A program made the translations under genes and the position numbers. Shown piece by piece: positions 24,101 to 33,400 of a DNA stretch of 64,000 bases; the stretch's first letter is position 1, and each line of letters opens with the position of its first letter. Source of the DNA: Lumbricus rubellus. Its lineage: Eukaryota > Annelida > Clitellata > Crassiclitellata > Lumbricidae. The notes under the pieces were generated by a model. It was not told the DNA's origin. It ran no database searches and saw nothing but the letters and a program-made list of their open reading frames with translations. The stretch covers positions 21,454,968 through 21,518,967 of the forward strand of contig OX243827.1 of assembly GCA_945859605.1 (NCBI GenBank). Direction: 5' to 3'.

Positions 24101-27100
24101 GAATTTACTTGGTCTGAGGTCAGAAAAATTGTGCAGATGTTCACAGTATGGCTGTTTCAGAGGGAGTTATGTATGCCAGACGGTGCTAGTGTTCTTGTGC
24201 CTGGAGCAATGGAATCTGAAGACCTCTCTGAGCAGTTGAGAAGTTATGATAATAAGCGGTTTCGTGTGAAGGTTTTTCTTAAAATTTTCAGCCATGCATT
24301 TTTGAGTGGAAAAGTATGTATTTTTAATTTGGCAATTTAATGCATTGTAAGTTGTGAAGCTGGTACTTTTGGTTATCATGTAGTAGTGCCCCCTCTGCTT
24401 TGCTTGTGATATTAGGATGATAATTTTGCAGTCAAGGTTTAAAATCTGCGTGGTTCAGGTTGTGTATTTCACCTGTGGCTTATCTCTTTTACTCGAGCAA
24501 TTGGTCCATTGTATTTTAACCAGTTTTCATTTTTGGCTTTGCATTTTGTTTTTGCTAAGTGTGACCATCAGTAGTGGATACAGAAATTACTCACTGTAGC
24601 ATTAATTAGAACCTTTCTTGTTGATTCAGTTGTCGCTAACGGTGTCGCTGAAATACACGTCTGCTGAACAGCTAAAGAGATCGTCTACGTCTGTAAAATC
24701 CGGCGTATTTGGTGTGCGACTCGACCGAATTGTTAAGTTAGTTTCTGTAATTTCCATTTCCTTTACTTGTACATGTTTTAGTTTTTTATATAGAGCTTGA
24801 GACATAATGGACCGCTTGGTTTATTTTTAGCAGGCTTTGTAATTCACCATCAGAAGTAGTGTGACCAGTGACACAAAATTTTAAAATTCTAAAGATGTGA
24901 TTTATGTAATTTTCTACGCTCTTACTAAGATAAATTCAATACACATGACCAAAGACAATCTTAGGTATATAATTATTCCATTTGATCAATTGCTTTTTGT
25001 ACCTGATAGCGGTGTTTTACGAGTTTTTTGTTGCCAATAAACGAATATACGGTACTTTACCGAAATATGTTTTTGTTTAGGAAAGAGTCGAAACAGGTGC
25101 CAGTTATTGTGACGTCGTGTGTCGAAGAAATTGAGCGACGAGGTTCGTAAAATCATTTTGACCCTAAGCTATATTTTTGTATGTGCACTTGTCATAGCGC
25201 CTCTTCAATCTCTCTACTCAGAGGCGCTCCCGAATGCAGAGCGGACACTGCATCAGAGTTTCATGCCGAAGCGCTGAGCAATTGTGAGTAAAGGACTTGC
25301 CCAAGGTCCTTACAAGGTGAGGTGGATTCGAACATCGGGCCTTCCAGCTCCAAAGCAACAACGCCACCACTACACCACCGCACCCCACATATAAATAAAA
25401 GAAGTTTGTTTATATTAATCATGTTAAAGAAGGGCTGTTATCAATCGTTTTGTTGCAATGGAACTTCTAACTGCTTGCAAATGGAGGCAATGAAATTAGA
25501 AGAATGTTTAGTAAGTAAGATGGCCTTTAATATACCAAATTGCAGCCTTCATCTTGGTTTTCTTGCTGATTCCCGTTCTGTCTCTGTCTTTTGTCTGCTT
25601 TGTCCAGTGGGTACCACTAAGAAACTTTTAACTTTGATGAGACTACGTTTAGGACTTTATTGTTTGCTTTTGGATTGATTTCAATGAACATCAGCAGTTG
25701 TAGCAGTGTCTCTAAGCTAGCTGTAAGGCTTCCATTTCGGGTCTTGTTGGAAATGGTTTGGGAAACACTTCCAGCTTCGTAAGCTGGTGACCTGCGCTTG
25801 GCTTTTGAGTGTTGCTTTAGAAATTTGGAGATTACGATTACAATTACGATTTCTGTTTGTAGGTCTGAAAGACGTTGGTGTATATCGGATATCTGGTCTG
25901 TCGAGTGAAATTCAACGTCTCAAAAAAATATTTAACAAAAGTAAGCACGTGTATTAATATTGTATTCGCAGTGAGAGCATTTTTTTTCTACTTTATGGCT
26001 AAACTTGGCATGGATAAAGAATGACCCGGCACATTGAGAAATGGCCTCTGTAGGGGTGATGTATAAATGTTCCAATACACAATGGCATGATTACAGACAT
26101 ATTTAGCAGCGGCAGCTTGTTGTCAATTTGTGATGAGCCGTATAATTGTTATTTGTTCATGTAGTTTATGATGTTTACTTGTGCCAGATTTTTGTAAGGG
26201 AAGTCTCATATTTTAGTTGTATCCCGATATCTGCCATGTGGAAACTGAGTCAGTCATGTAGAAGAAGAAGGCTTAAGTCTAAGGCAGCAGCATAAGTATT
26301 AAAATGTGCCTGAAACTTTCTTAGGTTATTATTTTGAAATTAAATATTTTTATCTTTCAGTTGATTTGTATTTATACAGGATCTTGTTAATTATGCATTT
26401 AGGTTTTCAGTTAGGCCTTACACTTTTGTTAATCTCTCAACGTTTGAGAATGGTTTGCAGTGAATAGTATTCATGGATTGCTGCATGGATTATTCACCAT
26501 CTTTTATTTCGGTTTGTTTTGGATCGACAGGCAGCGGTCAGGGTGCTTCAGTGGTCAAAGACGTCGATACAAATGTCTTAACCGGTCTGCTGAAGTTGTT
26601 CTTTCGTGAATTACCAGAAGCATTGTTTACGGACAATGGCTATCCAGAGTTCGTCAAAGGCATCGGTAGGTCACGTGTTCGCATAACTGGAAAAATACAT
26701 CCTTAGTTTTTGATGCAGCGTTGGTTTGATCAGTCGGTCTTCTTTTTGTGGGGAGCAGTGGTGGCGTCGTTGCCTTGAAGCCGGAAGGTTCGAATCCACC
26801 TCGCCATGTAAGGACCTTGGGCAAGTCCTTCACTCAATTGTTCAGCGCTTCGGCATGAAACTCCTATGCAGTGTCCGCGCTGTAGTCAGGAGCGCCTCTG
26901 AGTATCGGTTGAGTGCTATAACAAGTGCGCATACAAACAAACAAACAAAACTTCTAGAAATTGACCATCGTCTTTGGTCCAAGATTATCACTTGAGCTGT
27001 TGCAAGGTGATCATAGTTTTTGATACAGGTTTTAAGTTCCAAGAGACTGCTTTGGCCAAAACTTGAGCTTTGCCTTCATTGGTCATGCATTAATTTTTGG

Positions 27101-28031
27101 AATCAGCTCTCTACATTAACACATTCTTCATTTTTAACTAGTTCACGAATCATATCTTTTTGCTGTCTACAAACTATTTTAGAACTGTTCTCTAGGTATT
27201 TCTCACTGGGAAGGCGTGCACTGTAAGAGACGCTTTATAAATTTATAGATACAATACATTAAAATGATCTGAGTTTCTAAAATGTGACTATTCAATTCCA
27301 GGTCTTTCCGATCCGGATGCAAAGCAAAAGTTTCTCGTGGGTCAGTTACAGAAGTTACCGCCATGCAACTACTCGACGGTCATCTATCTTTTAGATCATA
27401 TCATTCGGTAAGTTGGCAAATGCATTCCCTAAACATTAAAGTGGAGCAGGCTAGTGTTGTTTGAGTGGAGCAGACTCTGAGTCAGTTTCTTTTGGTTTGC
27501 ATAGAGACATCTTTCAAAGGATACCACCATATAATATGATGCAGTGGTATTGTTACTAAATGTTGTATTGTATTGTAACTATAAATTTATAAAGCCTCTT
27601 TCAAATTTTTTTTGAGCCCCGAAAAAATTGATGATTTCTGGATTTTAAAACTATTTCTGTGTATTTTGCAACCATGTCCTTTGGACCGCAAAATGGAAAC
27701 CCGCAGAATATGTCTTCCACATTGTCTCCATTGTTCTCAGTCATTTATTACATGCTTAAATACTTTTAACTGTCAGCCTGGTACAGAAGAATTGTTGTTG
27801 AATTTCAGCGTTTCGCAGCATGAAGAAGAAAACAAGATGTCTCTCGAAAACCTTGCGATGGTTTTCGGTCCAACACTTCTCCGACCTGCGGAGAAAGACC
27901 AGAAGCAAGCGGCCGTGGAAGCGTTGTTTTGTCTCAGCGCAAATGAGGCGGCCGTACAGAACGCAATTCTTCTCTACTTTCTCAAACTGAAAACTAAGAA
28001 TTACAACTTTCCGCCGAAAGTGGCGAAATAA
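7362..28031 (+). CDS. BCR/ABR-family RhoGEF and RhoGAP (5' end not identified)
   Basis: Dual regulator of Rho GTPases: a DH-PH unit promotes GDP/GTP exchange, a C2 domain binds membrane or protein, and a RhoGAP domain stimulates GTP hydrolysis; this domain order is specific to BCR/ABR. Exons by phase: 7362-7417, 9457-9573, 10357-10542, 11807-11917, 12388-12424, 13557-13609, 14335-14445, 15341-15468, 16274-16350, 17129-17247, 19185-19247, 19715-19856, 20541-20602, 21121-21157, 21725-21805, 22432-22529, 23034-23132, 23526-23585, 24630-24736, 25081-25142, 25863-25940, 26531-26665, 27302-27407, 27809-28031. They join in one frame of about 781 codons. The first exon starts mid-codon, so one or more 5' exons are missing. 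Recognisable blocks: DH (MRKWIL, LVLHDLLKSTP), PH, C2 (EVDSFGHFF, EPNWNE), RhoGAP (GVYRISG, KLFFRELPE, NLAMVFGPTLLRP). The C terminus (FPPKVAK) lacks the STEV/STDV-like PDZ-binding end of vertebrate homologues. BCR and ABR cannot be separated here. Exon edges are hand-placed. Confidence 0.93.
8047..8094. repeat. (TA)n microsatellite
   Basis: Near-pure TA dinucleotide array in the first visible intron of the BCR/ABR-family gene. Confidence 0.95.
8228..8675. repeat. Degenerate minisatellite with an embedded insertion
   Basis: Repeating units of about 20-26 bp of the form TTCTTGTTGAGAAATGTAGT, many variants. The array is interrupted at about 8445-8540 by a segment whose inverted copy lies at about 9185-9275. 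Confidence 0.75.
8894..9067 (+). mobile_element. Short hAT-like element, deletion derivative
   Basis: 174 bp, starting CAGGGCTGTTTTTAA and ending TTAAAAATGCCCTG (imperfect terminal inverted repeats). Flanks GTATGACC and TGATGACC resemble a decayed 8-bp target duplication. Its two ends match those of the longer element at 48714-49140, with the interior missing. Confidence 0.65.
10495..11060 (+). repeat. Tandem copies of a DH exon end and its splice donor
   Basis: A 57-bp unit covering the last codons of exon 10357-10542 plus GTAAGCTTT is repeated at 10495 and 10552, and a third time from about 10609 with six extra bases. The frame stays open through all three. After a gap, four shorter decayed copies of GGACCMATCATCAAGGAAAT(A/G)GTAAGCTTKGATA follow between about 10880 and 11060. 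Confidence 0.9.
11352..11425. mobile_element. Short TTAA-flanked MITE, copy 1
   Basis: 74 bp between two TTAA tetranucleotides (11348-11351 and 11426-11429), with terminal repeats CACGTTG/CAACGTG. TTAA duplication is characteristic of piggyBac-type transposition. An inverted-orientation relative of equal length lies at 13341-13414. Confidence 0.6.
11664..11698. repeat. (AAT)n microsatellite
   Basis: About eleven AAT triplets, followed by ATTTTCATTTATTCAACAATCCAGTTGACC, a sequence that recurs in inverted form near 130-170 and 7100-7145. Confidence 0.9.
11925..12065. repeat. 20-bp minisatellite next to a GC-AG donor
   Basis: About seven imperfect copies of CCCCGAGATTTTCCTTCAAC begin within 10 bp of the atypical donor at 11918. 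Confidence 0.85.
12749..13100. mobile_element. hAT-like MITE
   Basis: 352 bp with terminal repeats CAGGGCTGTACT and AGTACAGCCCTG. Flanking 8-mers TGTAGCCC (12741-12748) and TGTGGCCC (13101-13108) match at 7 of 8 positions, as expected for a hAT target duplication. No transposase. Confidence 0.8.
13341..13414. mobile_element. Short TTAA-flanked MITE, copy 2
   Basis: 74 bp between TTAA at 13337-13340 and 13415-13418. It shares GATTTGCTGTGTTAAATGACT and GTGTATACA with the element at 11352, in opposite orientation. Confidence 0.6.
13911..13960. repeat. Perfect 23-bp hairpin
   Basis: Arms 13911-13933 and 13938-13960 are perfect reverse complements (TAGATGAATACATTACATTG..) around a 4-base loop CTGT. 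It lies in an intron of the BCR/ABR-family gene. No terminator or target-duplication context is visible. Confidence 0.85.
14575..14801. mobile_element. hAT-like MITE (weak flanks)
   Basis: The ends CAGGGCTGAAAGTG and CACTTTCAGCCTG are inverted repeats with one base missing. The flanking 8-mers agree only partly, so the call rests on the termini. The interior contains GACTACCTTTTTTAGTCG-type sequence also seen in the hAT-like repeats near 12960 and 18800. Confidence 0.55.
14950..15245. repeat. (GAT)n/(GAC)n trinucleotide repeat
   Basis: Interrupted GATGATGAC triplets, with unit-level duplications such as GATGTGATGGCTACGATGAT. Intronic. Confidence 0.93.
15630..16085. repeat. Minisatellite with two alternating unit lengths
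   Basis: Copies of GTAGCTGATTGGTTAGAGTA plus AGTGGGTCATG occur either directly or with an extra GGACTCATGGTG segment. This gives mixed periods of roughly 31 and 45 bp over about 450 bp of intron. Confidence 0.88.
16499..16711 (-). repeat. tRNA-derived SINE, copy 4
   Basis: Full-length inverted copy: GTGCACTTGTTATAGCGCCC at the left and CACTACACCACCGCGCCCCC at the right. The B box is altered (GGTTAGAATCC). Confidence 0.87.
17357..17494. mobile_element. TTAA-flanked MITE
   Basis: 138 bp between TTAA sites (17353-17356, 17495-17498), starting CCCCTTCGCTGCGACGG and ending TCCGCAGGGAAGAGG. The interior is a degenerate inverted repeat (CCGTAGGCGG../..CACCTACGAGATTAAA; GGTTGTCGTCATCC and GGATGTCGTCATCC). 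It is piggyBac-like by its TTAA sites. Confidence 0.55.
17545..18135. mobile_element. hAT-like element with a nested LINE fragment
   Basis: The left end CAGTGTTTCTTAACC and right end GGTTAAGAACCACTG are inverted repeats of the CAGTGGTTCTTAACC type known from hAT elements. Two blocks of matching GGGGTTCG sequence remain. Inside, 17690-17940 is an unrelated LINE 3' end. Flanking 8-mers have diverged. Confidence 0.65.
17690..17945 (+). repeat. LINE 3' end (truncated), nested
   Basis: The plus strand reads RRAFSVVWNGFP, a decayed form of the reverse-transcriptase C-terminal motif FSxxxPxxWNxLP. It is followed by the non-coding tail GGACTGGGAGCGCTTCTGAG..TTGAAGAGGCGCTATATAAA and an A/T-rich end. 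This tail is also the 3' end of the SINEs here. Confidence 0.65.
18661..18955. repeat. Dispersed repeat related to the one at 63679
   Basis: It opens CAAGGGCGGGTCCATGGGGG and shares GGCAATCC.GC.ATGCCCC, CATTTGGTTT and GGTCATCAACTTTTTTGG with the right-edge repeat. It ends in a C run (CCCCCCCCCTGG). The CAGGGGCGGATCCAGG-type start suggests a hAT-like element; no clear target duplication here. Confidence 0.6.
19940..20225. repeat. 22-bp minisatellite
   Basis: About a dozen copies of GAAGTGAATTTGGTTTATAATG, close to identical, in the intron after exon 19715-19856. High homogeneity suggests recent expansion. Confidence 0.93.
20682..20744. mobile_element. TTAA-flanked MITE, 63 bp
   Basis: Flanked by TTAA (20678-20681, 20745-20748) with terminal repeats CCCTTTAATGC and GCATTAAAGGG. 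The interior GAGATGGTAGTAAATGG recurs at positions 5-21 of the window (GAGATGGTAGTAAAAGGGTTAA), an apparently truncated relative. Confidence 0.65.
20795..21000. repeat. (GGT)n-rich tract
   Basis: G/T-only, strand-asymmetric low-complexity stretch. Intronic. Confidence 0.92.
21933..22285. mobile_element. hAT-like MITE
   Basis: 353 bp starting CAGTGATTCCCAACC and ending GGTTGGGAACCACCG, the CAGTGGTTCCCAACC-type hAT terminus. Subterminal GAGGGCCACTTTT is repeated. Flanking 8-mers TACTATGT and ATCTATGT match at 6 of 8. It sits in the intron before a C2 exon. Confidence 0.75.
23662..23880 (+). repeat. tRNA-derived SINE, copy 5
   Basis: Full-length copy with A and B boxes and tail GGGGCGCTATAACAAGTGCA then CATACAAACAAAC. 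It lies in the intron between C2-coding exons. Confidence 0.88.
24080..24313 (+). other. Unexplained in-frame open segment (possible cassette exon)
   Basis: The segment follows CTACAG (acceptor-like) and ends before GTATGT (donor-like). It is exactly 78 codons, open in the phase needed to join exons 23526-23585 and 24630-24736. The predicted peptide (from VHLNKQREFTWSE) is not recognised. Direct joining of the flanking exons already gives an uninterrupted C2 domain, and the acceptor lacks a good pyrimidine tract, so inclusion is uncertain. Confidence 0.3.
25181..25388 (-). repeat. tRNA-derived SINE, copy 6
   Basis: Inverted copy beginning GTGCACTTGTCATAGCGCCT and ending CTACACCACCGCACCCCACA; the B box is slightly decayed. 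Confidence 0.86.
25724..25860 (+). repeat. Duplicated PH-exon fragment followed by a retroposon tail
   Basis: 25724-25756 repeats the end of exon 19715-19856 (GGCTTCCATTTCGGGTCTTG and onward) almost exactly. Then 25782-25860 (AAGCTGGTGACCTGCGCTTG..GAAATTTGGAGATTACGATT) belongs to a dispersed tail also seen near 51117, 59655 and 36100. The next RhoGAP exon begins at 25863. Confidence 0.7.
26744..26952 (+). repeat. tRNA-derived SINE, copy 7
   Basis: Decayed copy with a shortened A-box region and CATACAAACAAACAAAC tail, in a RhoGAP intron. Confidence 0.82.
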
Positions 28032-30449
28032 GGACAAGATTTTGTGTCATATCCTCCGTTTTCCCCGATATAATTTTCTGTGGATATTGTGATTTGTATT
28101 TAAAGACTGGTTTTTTGGCAGAGAACACGTAGCGTAAGATCTATTTTCTCTGCACGAAATTGTACGGCTTATAACCTTATTATTGTTTAATTGAAATTTG
28201 ATTTGAAATTAATTAAATATTAGGCATTTTGAATTTATTGTATCTGGTAACTTGTTGTATTTGCGTATGTTGGGTTTTTAATCAAATGAAATAATGTCGT
28301 GAAATGATATTTGTTCAGTAGCTTGAAAGATGCATTTTAAGGTAAAAGTGTACATTAATTGTAGTGTTTTACAGAATTATGTGTTGACATCCTTGAAATA
28401 TTAATTTTTGGTATATTTTCAAAAATGACTTCTGTTTGAAATGACAAATATTTTTAGAAAACAGTGTGCACTGTTAGATCTCAATTAATTATTACAGTAA
28501 TATAAATGAAAATTTTACAATACTATTTAAGATAGTACTATTAAGAGTCATGCATGAGAGCCATTATTGATCAGAGTGGGATGAAAGTATTGTATGGGAC
28601 GCCTTCTCTGCAGGTGTAATTGTAATTGTAATCGAACATTTATATAGCGCCACTTCAAGAGAACTCGTCAGAGGCGTTAGAAAATTATTTTTTACACCTA
28701 GCATAGCCATGATTCTTTGGGATTATAAGCATTGCTATTAATTAACTCCCTCAGAAAAGCTGATACCTCTAATGTTGTGGGGTGAATTGTTTCGAAACTG
28801 GGAAACTGCTGACTAACTGCTACAGTTCCTGCAAGGCAGGCAGAATGTAAATATTTATGTTACTGTTATTGTTGATAGTTTTGCGTTTAATATTAATATC
28901 ATTACTAATAAATTGCCAATCTTCAAGGTGCAGGTAGCTAACGAACAAATGTTTTGGTTGAAACTGATGGAAAGATTTTACAGTGAATGGACTAAAAAGA
29001 CAAAAAAGACTTTCTTTTTAACTGTAAATGTATGTGACCAAGGAATGAAGTAGCTGCTCATTTTGTGCGTACCATAGACTTGATCGTGACAGTGTTTTGT
29101 GATATTTCTATAAAAATTAATTTTTAAATGTGAAAAAATATAACAAACATTTTTATGACTGCCAGAAGAAGAGTTGTAGTTTTTTATTGTCAAAGTTTAA
29201 GGCAAATAACACTGGTGATATTTCTGTTTTTAATAAAAGGCTGTGACAATTATGTGCGGCTTCAGTTTGCCGTTTGTTAAGTTTTCACAGAGCTTTTATG
29301 ATCTCAGCCTTTCACATGGCTGCCAGTTGCAGGTACAGCTGTTCGTTTTTGCTCACAGCTATGCTATCAGCTCGTGTATTTTTATATTTCAACTGTTGTT
29401 TTGCTTCTTCTTCCAGGAGTAATTGAACTCTCGTCCAGACAGCTTGGCCATAAATATTCATGGACCATACACACTGTTACACAGGTCTCATATGCATCCC
29501 ACATGAGCATGCTAGGAGACTAAGCATGGTGAATTGTATTGTATTTGAGCATTTGTAGAGCACACGAAGTAGGGTGAACCATATAGAAGTGCTTCCAGTG
29601 TGCAAGGCCTTGTAGGTTTGTGACTAAATTTCCCAAATCCGTAAGCAAGCATCCTCCACAGGTGTTGTAGGAAGTACTGGAAGGAAGTCTGCTGGTGTAA
29701 TTTCTGTTGCTTGGGTTCTGTGTGTAATGTGTATGCTGAAATTGTATATTATTTGTTTTGCAACTTGAATCAAAACAATGGTTCTTGGACGTACAAGGCC
29801 TGAAGCACAACTGGCATGAAACATTAAGACATAAAGCTTACACATGCAAGATATTTGCACTGCAGATACCGTTAATTTTTGCAGCTCCTTTGGTCATGGG
29901 AAATTGACTGTTTAGCAATGTACATACAAGCATTATTGTGCACTTCTGTGAATTATTTTGAAATTAAATACTTTTATCTTTTAGTTAATTTGCATTTATA
30001 AAATTTTATATAGGATCTTGTTAATGCATTTAGGTTTTCAGTTAGGCATAACACTTTCAATTTTTTTAGTCTCTTCAACTCTGCAGTAGCATAGAAATTG
30101 GAATGGTTCACAGTGACTAGTAGTATCAGTGTATTACTGACAATTTAATTAATAATTAATTAGTCAGAAAACAGAGCATCAAATCTTCTTGACGCCAAAC
30201 ACATCGAACGGAAATAATGTTCTTGTTTTAGCCACTGTTTTGCAGGACTTCCCAGTTCTAGTCTAGTAACAATGTTAACATCCACAGAACTTGATGGATG
30301 GAGAAACTCAAGGTTGCCCTCCAGCTGCAGAAAGTTCACAACAGTAATTTGCAGTGGATAAACATCGTGCAGAAATATGCAGTCACTGGTCATCCAAAAC
30401 GACTTTCCCCGGAGTCCCACTTTTTTCTCTTTGTCACCAATGAAAACTG
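28032..30449. other. Intergenic space between convergent genes
   Basis: Holds the probable 3' UTR of the BCR/ABR-family gene (AATAAA at 28907 and 29232), short LINE/SINE tails near 28615-28680 and 29525-29610, and a segment at about 29945-30115 that duplicates 26330-26470 of a RhoGAP intron. No further gene was recognised. Confidence 0.6.
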
Positions 30450-30476
30450 TTACTTTCCACCATGCTGCTTCATTCC
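30160..30476 (-). other. Long alternative-frame open reading frame in the GKAP1 last exon and 3' UTR
   Basis: Downstream of the acceptor at 30477-30478 the minus strand is open for about 105 codons in a frame other than GKAP1 (starting NEAAWWKVTVFIGDKEKK, ending FDALFSD, stop at 30160). No domain was recognised. It may be chance, an alternative 3' end spliced in another phase, or a decayed retroposed fragment. Confidence 0.35.
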
Positions 30477-33400
30477 CTGAAACAAAAAAAAACGATGGAG
30501 TTTAAGCATAGGAGCACCACTGAGTAGGCTTCTTCAAGGGGTGCTATATAAATTTTTGGAATAAATAAATAGCTGACACGTTTCAAATTTTGTGGCAATG
30601 GAGGCGTCCTTAATTCATAAAATTGACATCTTTGTAAATCAAACTGCGATTAACAGTTGAGATGAAAAAGGACATATATGCACTTACTTATTTACTCATA
30701 CCTTGTGGAAAACGAGAAGAAAGATATTACATCAAATCCACAACAGCCAGGTTGTGTGTTCATTTACAGGTGCCAGGTCAGAATTTCGAGATTGTCAAGC
30801 CAATGATTTCCACCGTATTGCTATGTTTACTATTATTTGCTAGTTACCGGTAGTTGTTTTAGGCGCCATTGTAACGGCATGGCTGTGTTATGGCACCATA
30901 GAAATCGTCATTGTTATTAGTTAGTATTAGTTTATAAGATGGGCAACAATTGGATTGAAATAGTAGTTGATACTATGCACAACCTTCAGCTTCTCGCGTT
31001 CCGCTTTCAGAGCATGACTTTTCGATCGTTCTTTCTCCAAATCAGATGAGAATTGCGCAACTTGTTCGGTCAGTTTATCGCGCGTCTGCTGAGCCTCCTC
31101 CAGTTCAGCAGTCAATGCAGCTTTGCCCAACTCTACACAGTCAAAAACAAAGAAGATGGAGATATTTAGTTACACGTATGTGATCAACCTGTTCCAATGT
31201 GTTCCATTGGGTGATCATGTTCCATCACATGATTAACATGTTCCATAATTATGTGATTAATATCTTCCATCACATGATTAACATGTTCCATAATTATGTG
31301 ATTAATATGTTCCATCGCATGATTAAAATGTTCCATATGTGATTAATATGTTCCATCGTGTGATTAACCTGTACAGTGTACACCACCACATATTCACTGT
31401 GAGCAGATTTGTGAAGAATGCATCATCAGCTTCGAATATATTCAAATTGCAGCTCAAAACATCGCTGTTTAAATATCCAACAAATCGTTACTGATTTTTT
31501 AACTCAAGCATAGTGTCCTTTTCTTTGGACTAGCTGTGCCACAGTGTTATATAAATTGTCATATTACTACTACTACTATTATTATTATTAAGTGCAGACG
31601 AATCTACTGTAAAACTTTGCACTTGAGATTAACTGTGGCATTAGTAACATCATATTAAAATTACACTCAAACTGAAAACTAACATCTTTCTCTCCACACT
31701 GATTTTTCCACTGTTCGGCTTCAGCAAGATCACCTCTAAGCCATAGCATGTGAAGCACCAACAAATTTTACTCTTACAGTATGCGGCTCTTTGTCGTAAT
31801 TAGTCTTTGCCACATCCTCTTGCTTTTTCAAGATATTTCTTTTCTTCCAAAAGTACTTCTAAATAGTCTATGCCGTGAGAGGCGCTCTATAACTTTTTAT
31901 ATACGATACGATAAAGTCAAATAAATGCAATAATTCGTTTATAATTAGGTCCCTAACAAATCCCGATCTGCTCTGAAGGTTTCTCAATCTGCTCATTTAA
32001 AATCTTACCTTCGCCTCTTCCCAGCATGAGATAGAATTGCTGATTCTTCTTCTTCACATCAGCTACATCTGCCTGGAAAGAAAAGAAAACAAGAGCACGA
32101 AACTATAAAGTCTATGACTGCTGACTCAACAATGGTCTCCCAGTTGTTTTCAGTATGGTTCTATCAAGAAATTATTAAACAGTATAATGTACAATTAATT
32201 AATTAATTAATTATCCACTAAGAAATCACTCCTCACGCCCTTCATACACTAAAGTAACGACCGATTTGCTGTTTGGTTCATTTCAGTTAAAAAGAAAGTC
32301 TTTTTTGTCTTTTCAGTCCATTTACTGTATGGAATGGGATGTGTTTTATCGCAGCCATAAAACCATTCTTTTCAGCCGAGGTTGGGTCGGAAGCACTCCA
32401 GAGTACCCTTGATGGGGCACTATATAGATTTAAAATTTTACCGTTTAATAAAATCTCGATGTTACCATTTCAATCCCAGTATGCTTACAGAAATCGATAC
32501 TTTCGCCGATCTACGTTTAGGATTTGCCCATGGCACTTACACAAAAACTGTCAAGATTAAGAAATGCTTGACAACATCACAGAACCAATTCTCCAAGACA
32601 AGCAATCCTTTTGGTCAAGTAAAACGGCCTTTGATTGTGCAAGAAATTTCCTCAACCTCTTTTACCATCGTTTTTTCATTTAAATAACCTTACCTCGATT
32701 TTCTTGTTCACTTCTCTAAACTGCTTGATTTCTTCCTCTTTCTGCTGAACAGCCTCCTTGTAGTCTTTTACCGTCATTTTAGGAACAGCAGCTTTCTGTA
32801 ACAATATAAAACTACATCATTTGTTGTGAAAGTTCATGGATATCAAAGGGTAAATCCAAAAGCAGGGTCACCCTTTCTAATTTCTATTTTATATACAGTA
32901 ATAATCAAGTAAAGTTCTTCCTATCAAATCAATGTACGAAACCCATTCCTTGAAATCATAATTTATTTATTTAATTGTTTACAGCAATTTAATATAATCC
33001 ACCTTCAAGGTTGCTTAAATACAGTTATTACTAACAGTTGGGAGGTTTTAACCTACTTGTTGGTCAACATGACCTTTCTCAGAACAGCAGGCCAGGAAAT
33101 CACAAATGCATGTACAAATGGCCACTTGTTAGAGCGCCCCTTCAAGATTTCTACGCAGAGGCATTCCCGCCTACAGCACGGACACTGAATCGGAGTTTCA
33201 CGCCAAAGCACACGAGCAATTGCGAGTGAAGGATTCGATCAGTGTCCTTAGGTGGCGGCTTGAGGTGGATTCGAACCCACAACCTTATGGCTACAAGGCA
33301 CCGAACACACTCTTACACCACCGCGTCCCACGCTTACGTTTAGAAACCGCTTACCTTTGGCAAATCTTCCTGCACCTTGTTTTGCACCTTCGAAGTCTTT

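Larger units (their letters stand above)
21725..24736 (+). other. C2-domain exons of the BCR/ABR-family gene
   Basis: Exons 21725-21805, 22432-22529, 23034-23132, 23526-23585 and 24630-24736 encode LNVTIHRLQGLK, CIEVDSFGHFFMKAKTNR, EPNWNEDFDIDLEGAQ, MHILSYK and SLTVSLKY, which track the family C2 strands. The linker that follows contains SVKSGVFGVRL, the conserved lead-in to RhoGAP. An unexplained open frame at 24080-24313 lies in the last intron of this block. Confidence 0.85.
25081..28031 (+). other. RhoGAP exons of the BCR/ABR-family gene
   Basis: Five exons. The arginine finger is the Arg of GVYRISG (exon 25863-25940). The downstream motifs KLFFRELPEALF, IYLLDHIIRV and NKMSLENLAMVFGPTLLRP are the usual conserved helices that contact the GTPase. 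All key residues are visible, so GAP activity is expected. Stop TAA at 28029-28031. AATAAA occurs at 28907 and 29232 as possible polyadenylation signals. Confidence 0.9.

Noticed and set aside
30927..30983. Read-through end of GKAP1 directly after exon 30984-31132
   Set aside because: Possible as intron retention, but a good acceptor at 30477 continues in phase with a short basic end that suits the family better.
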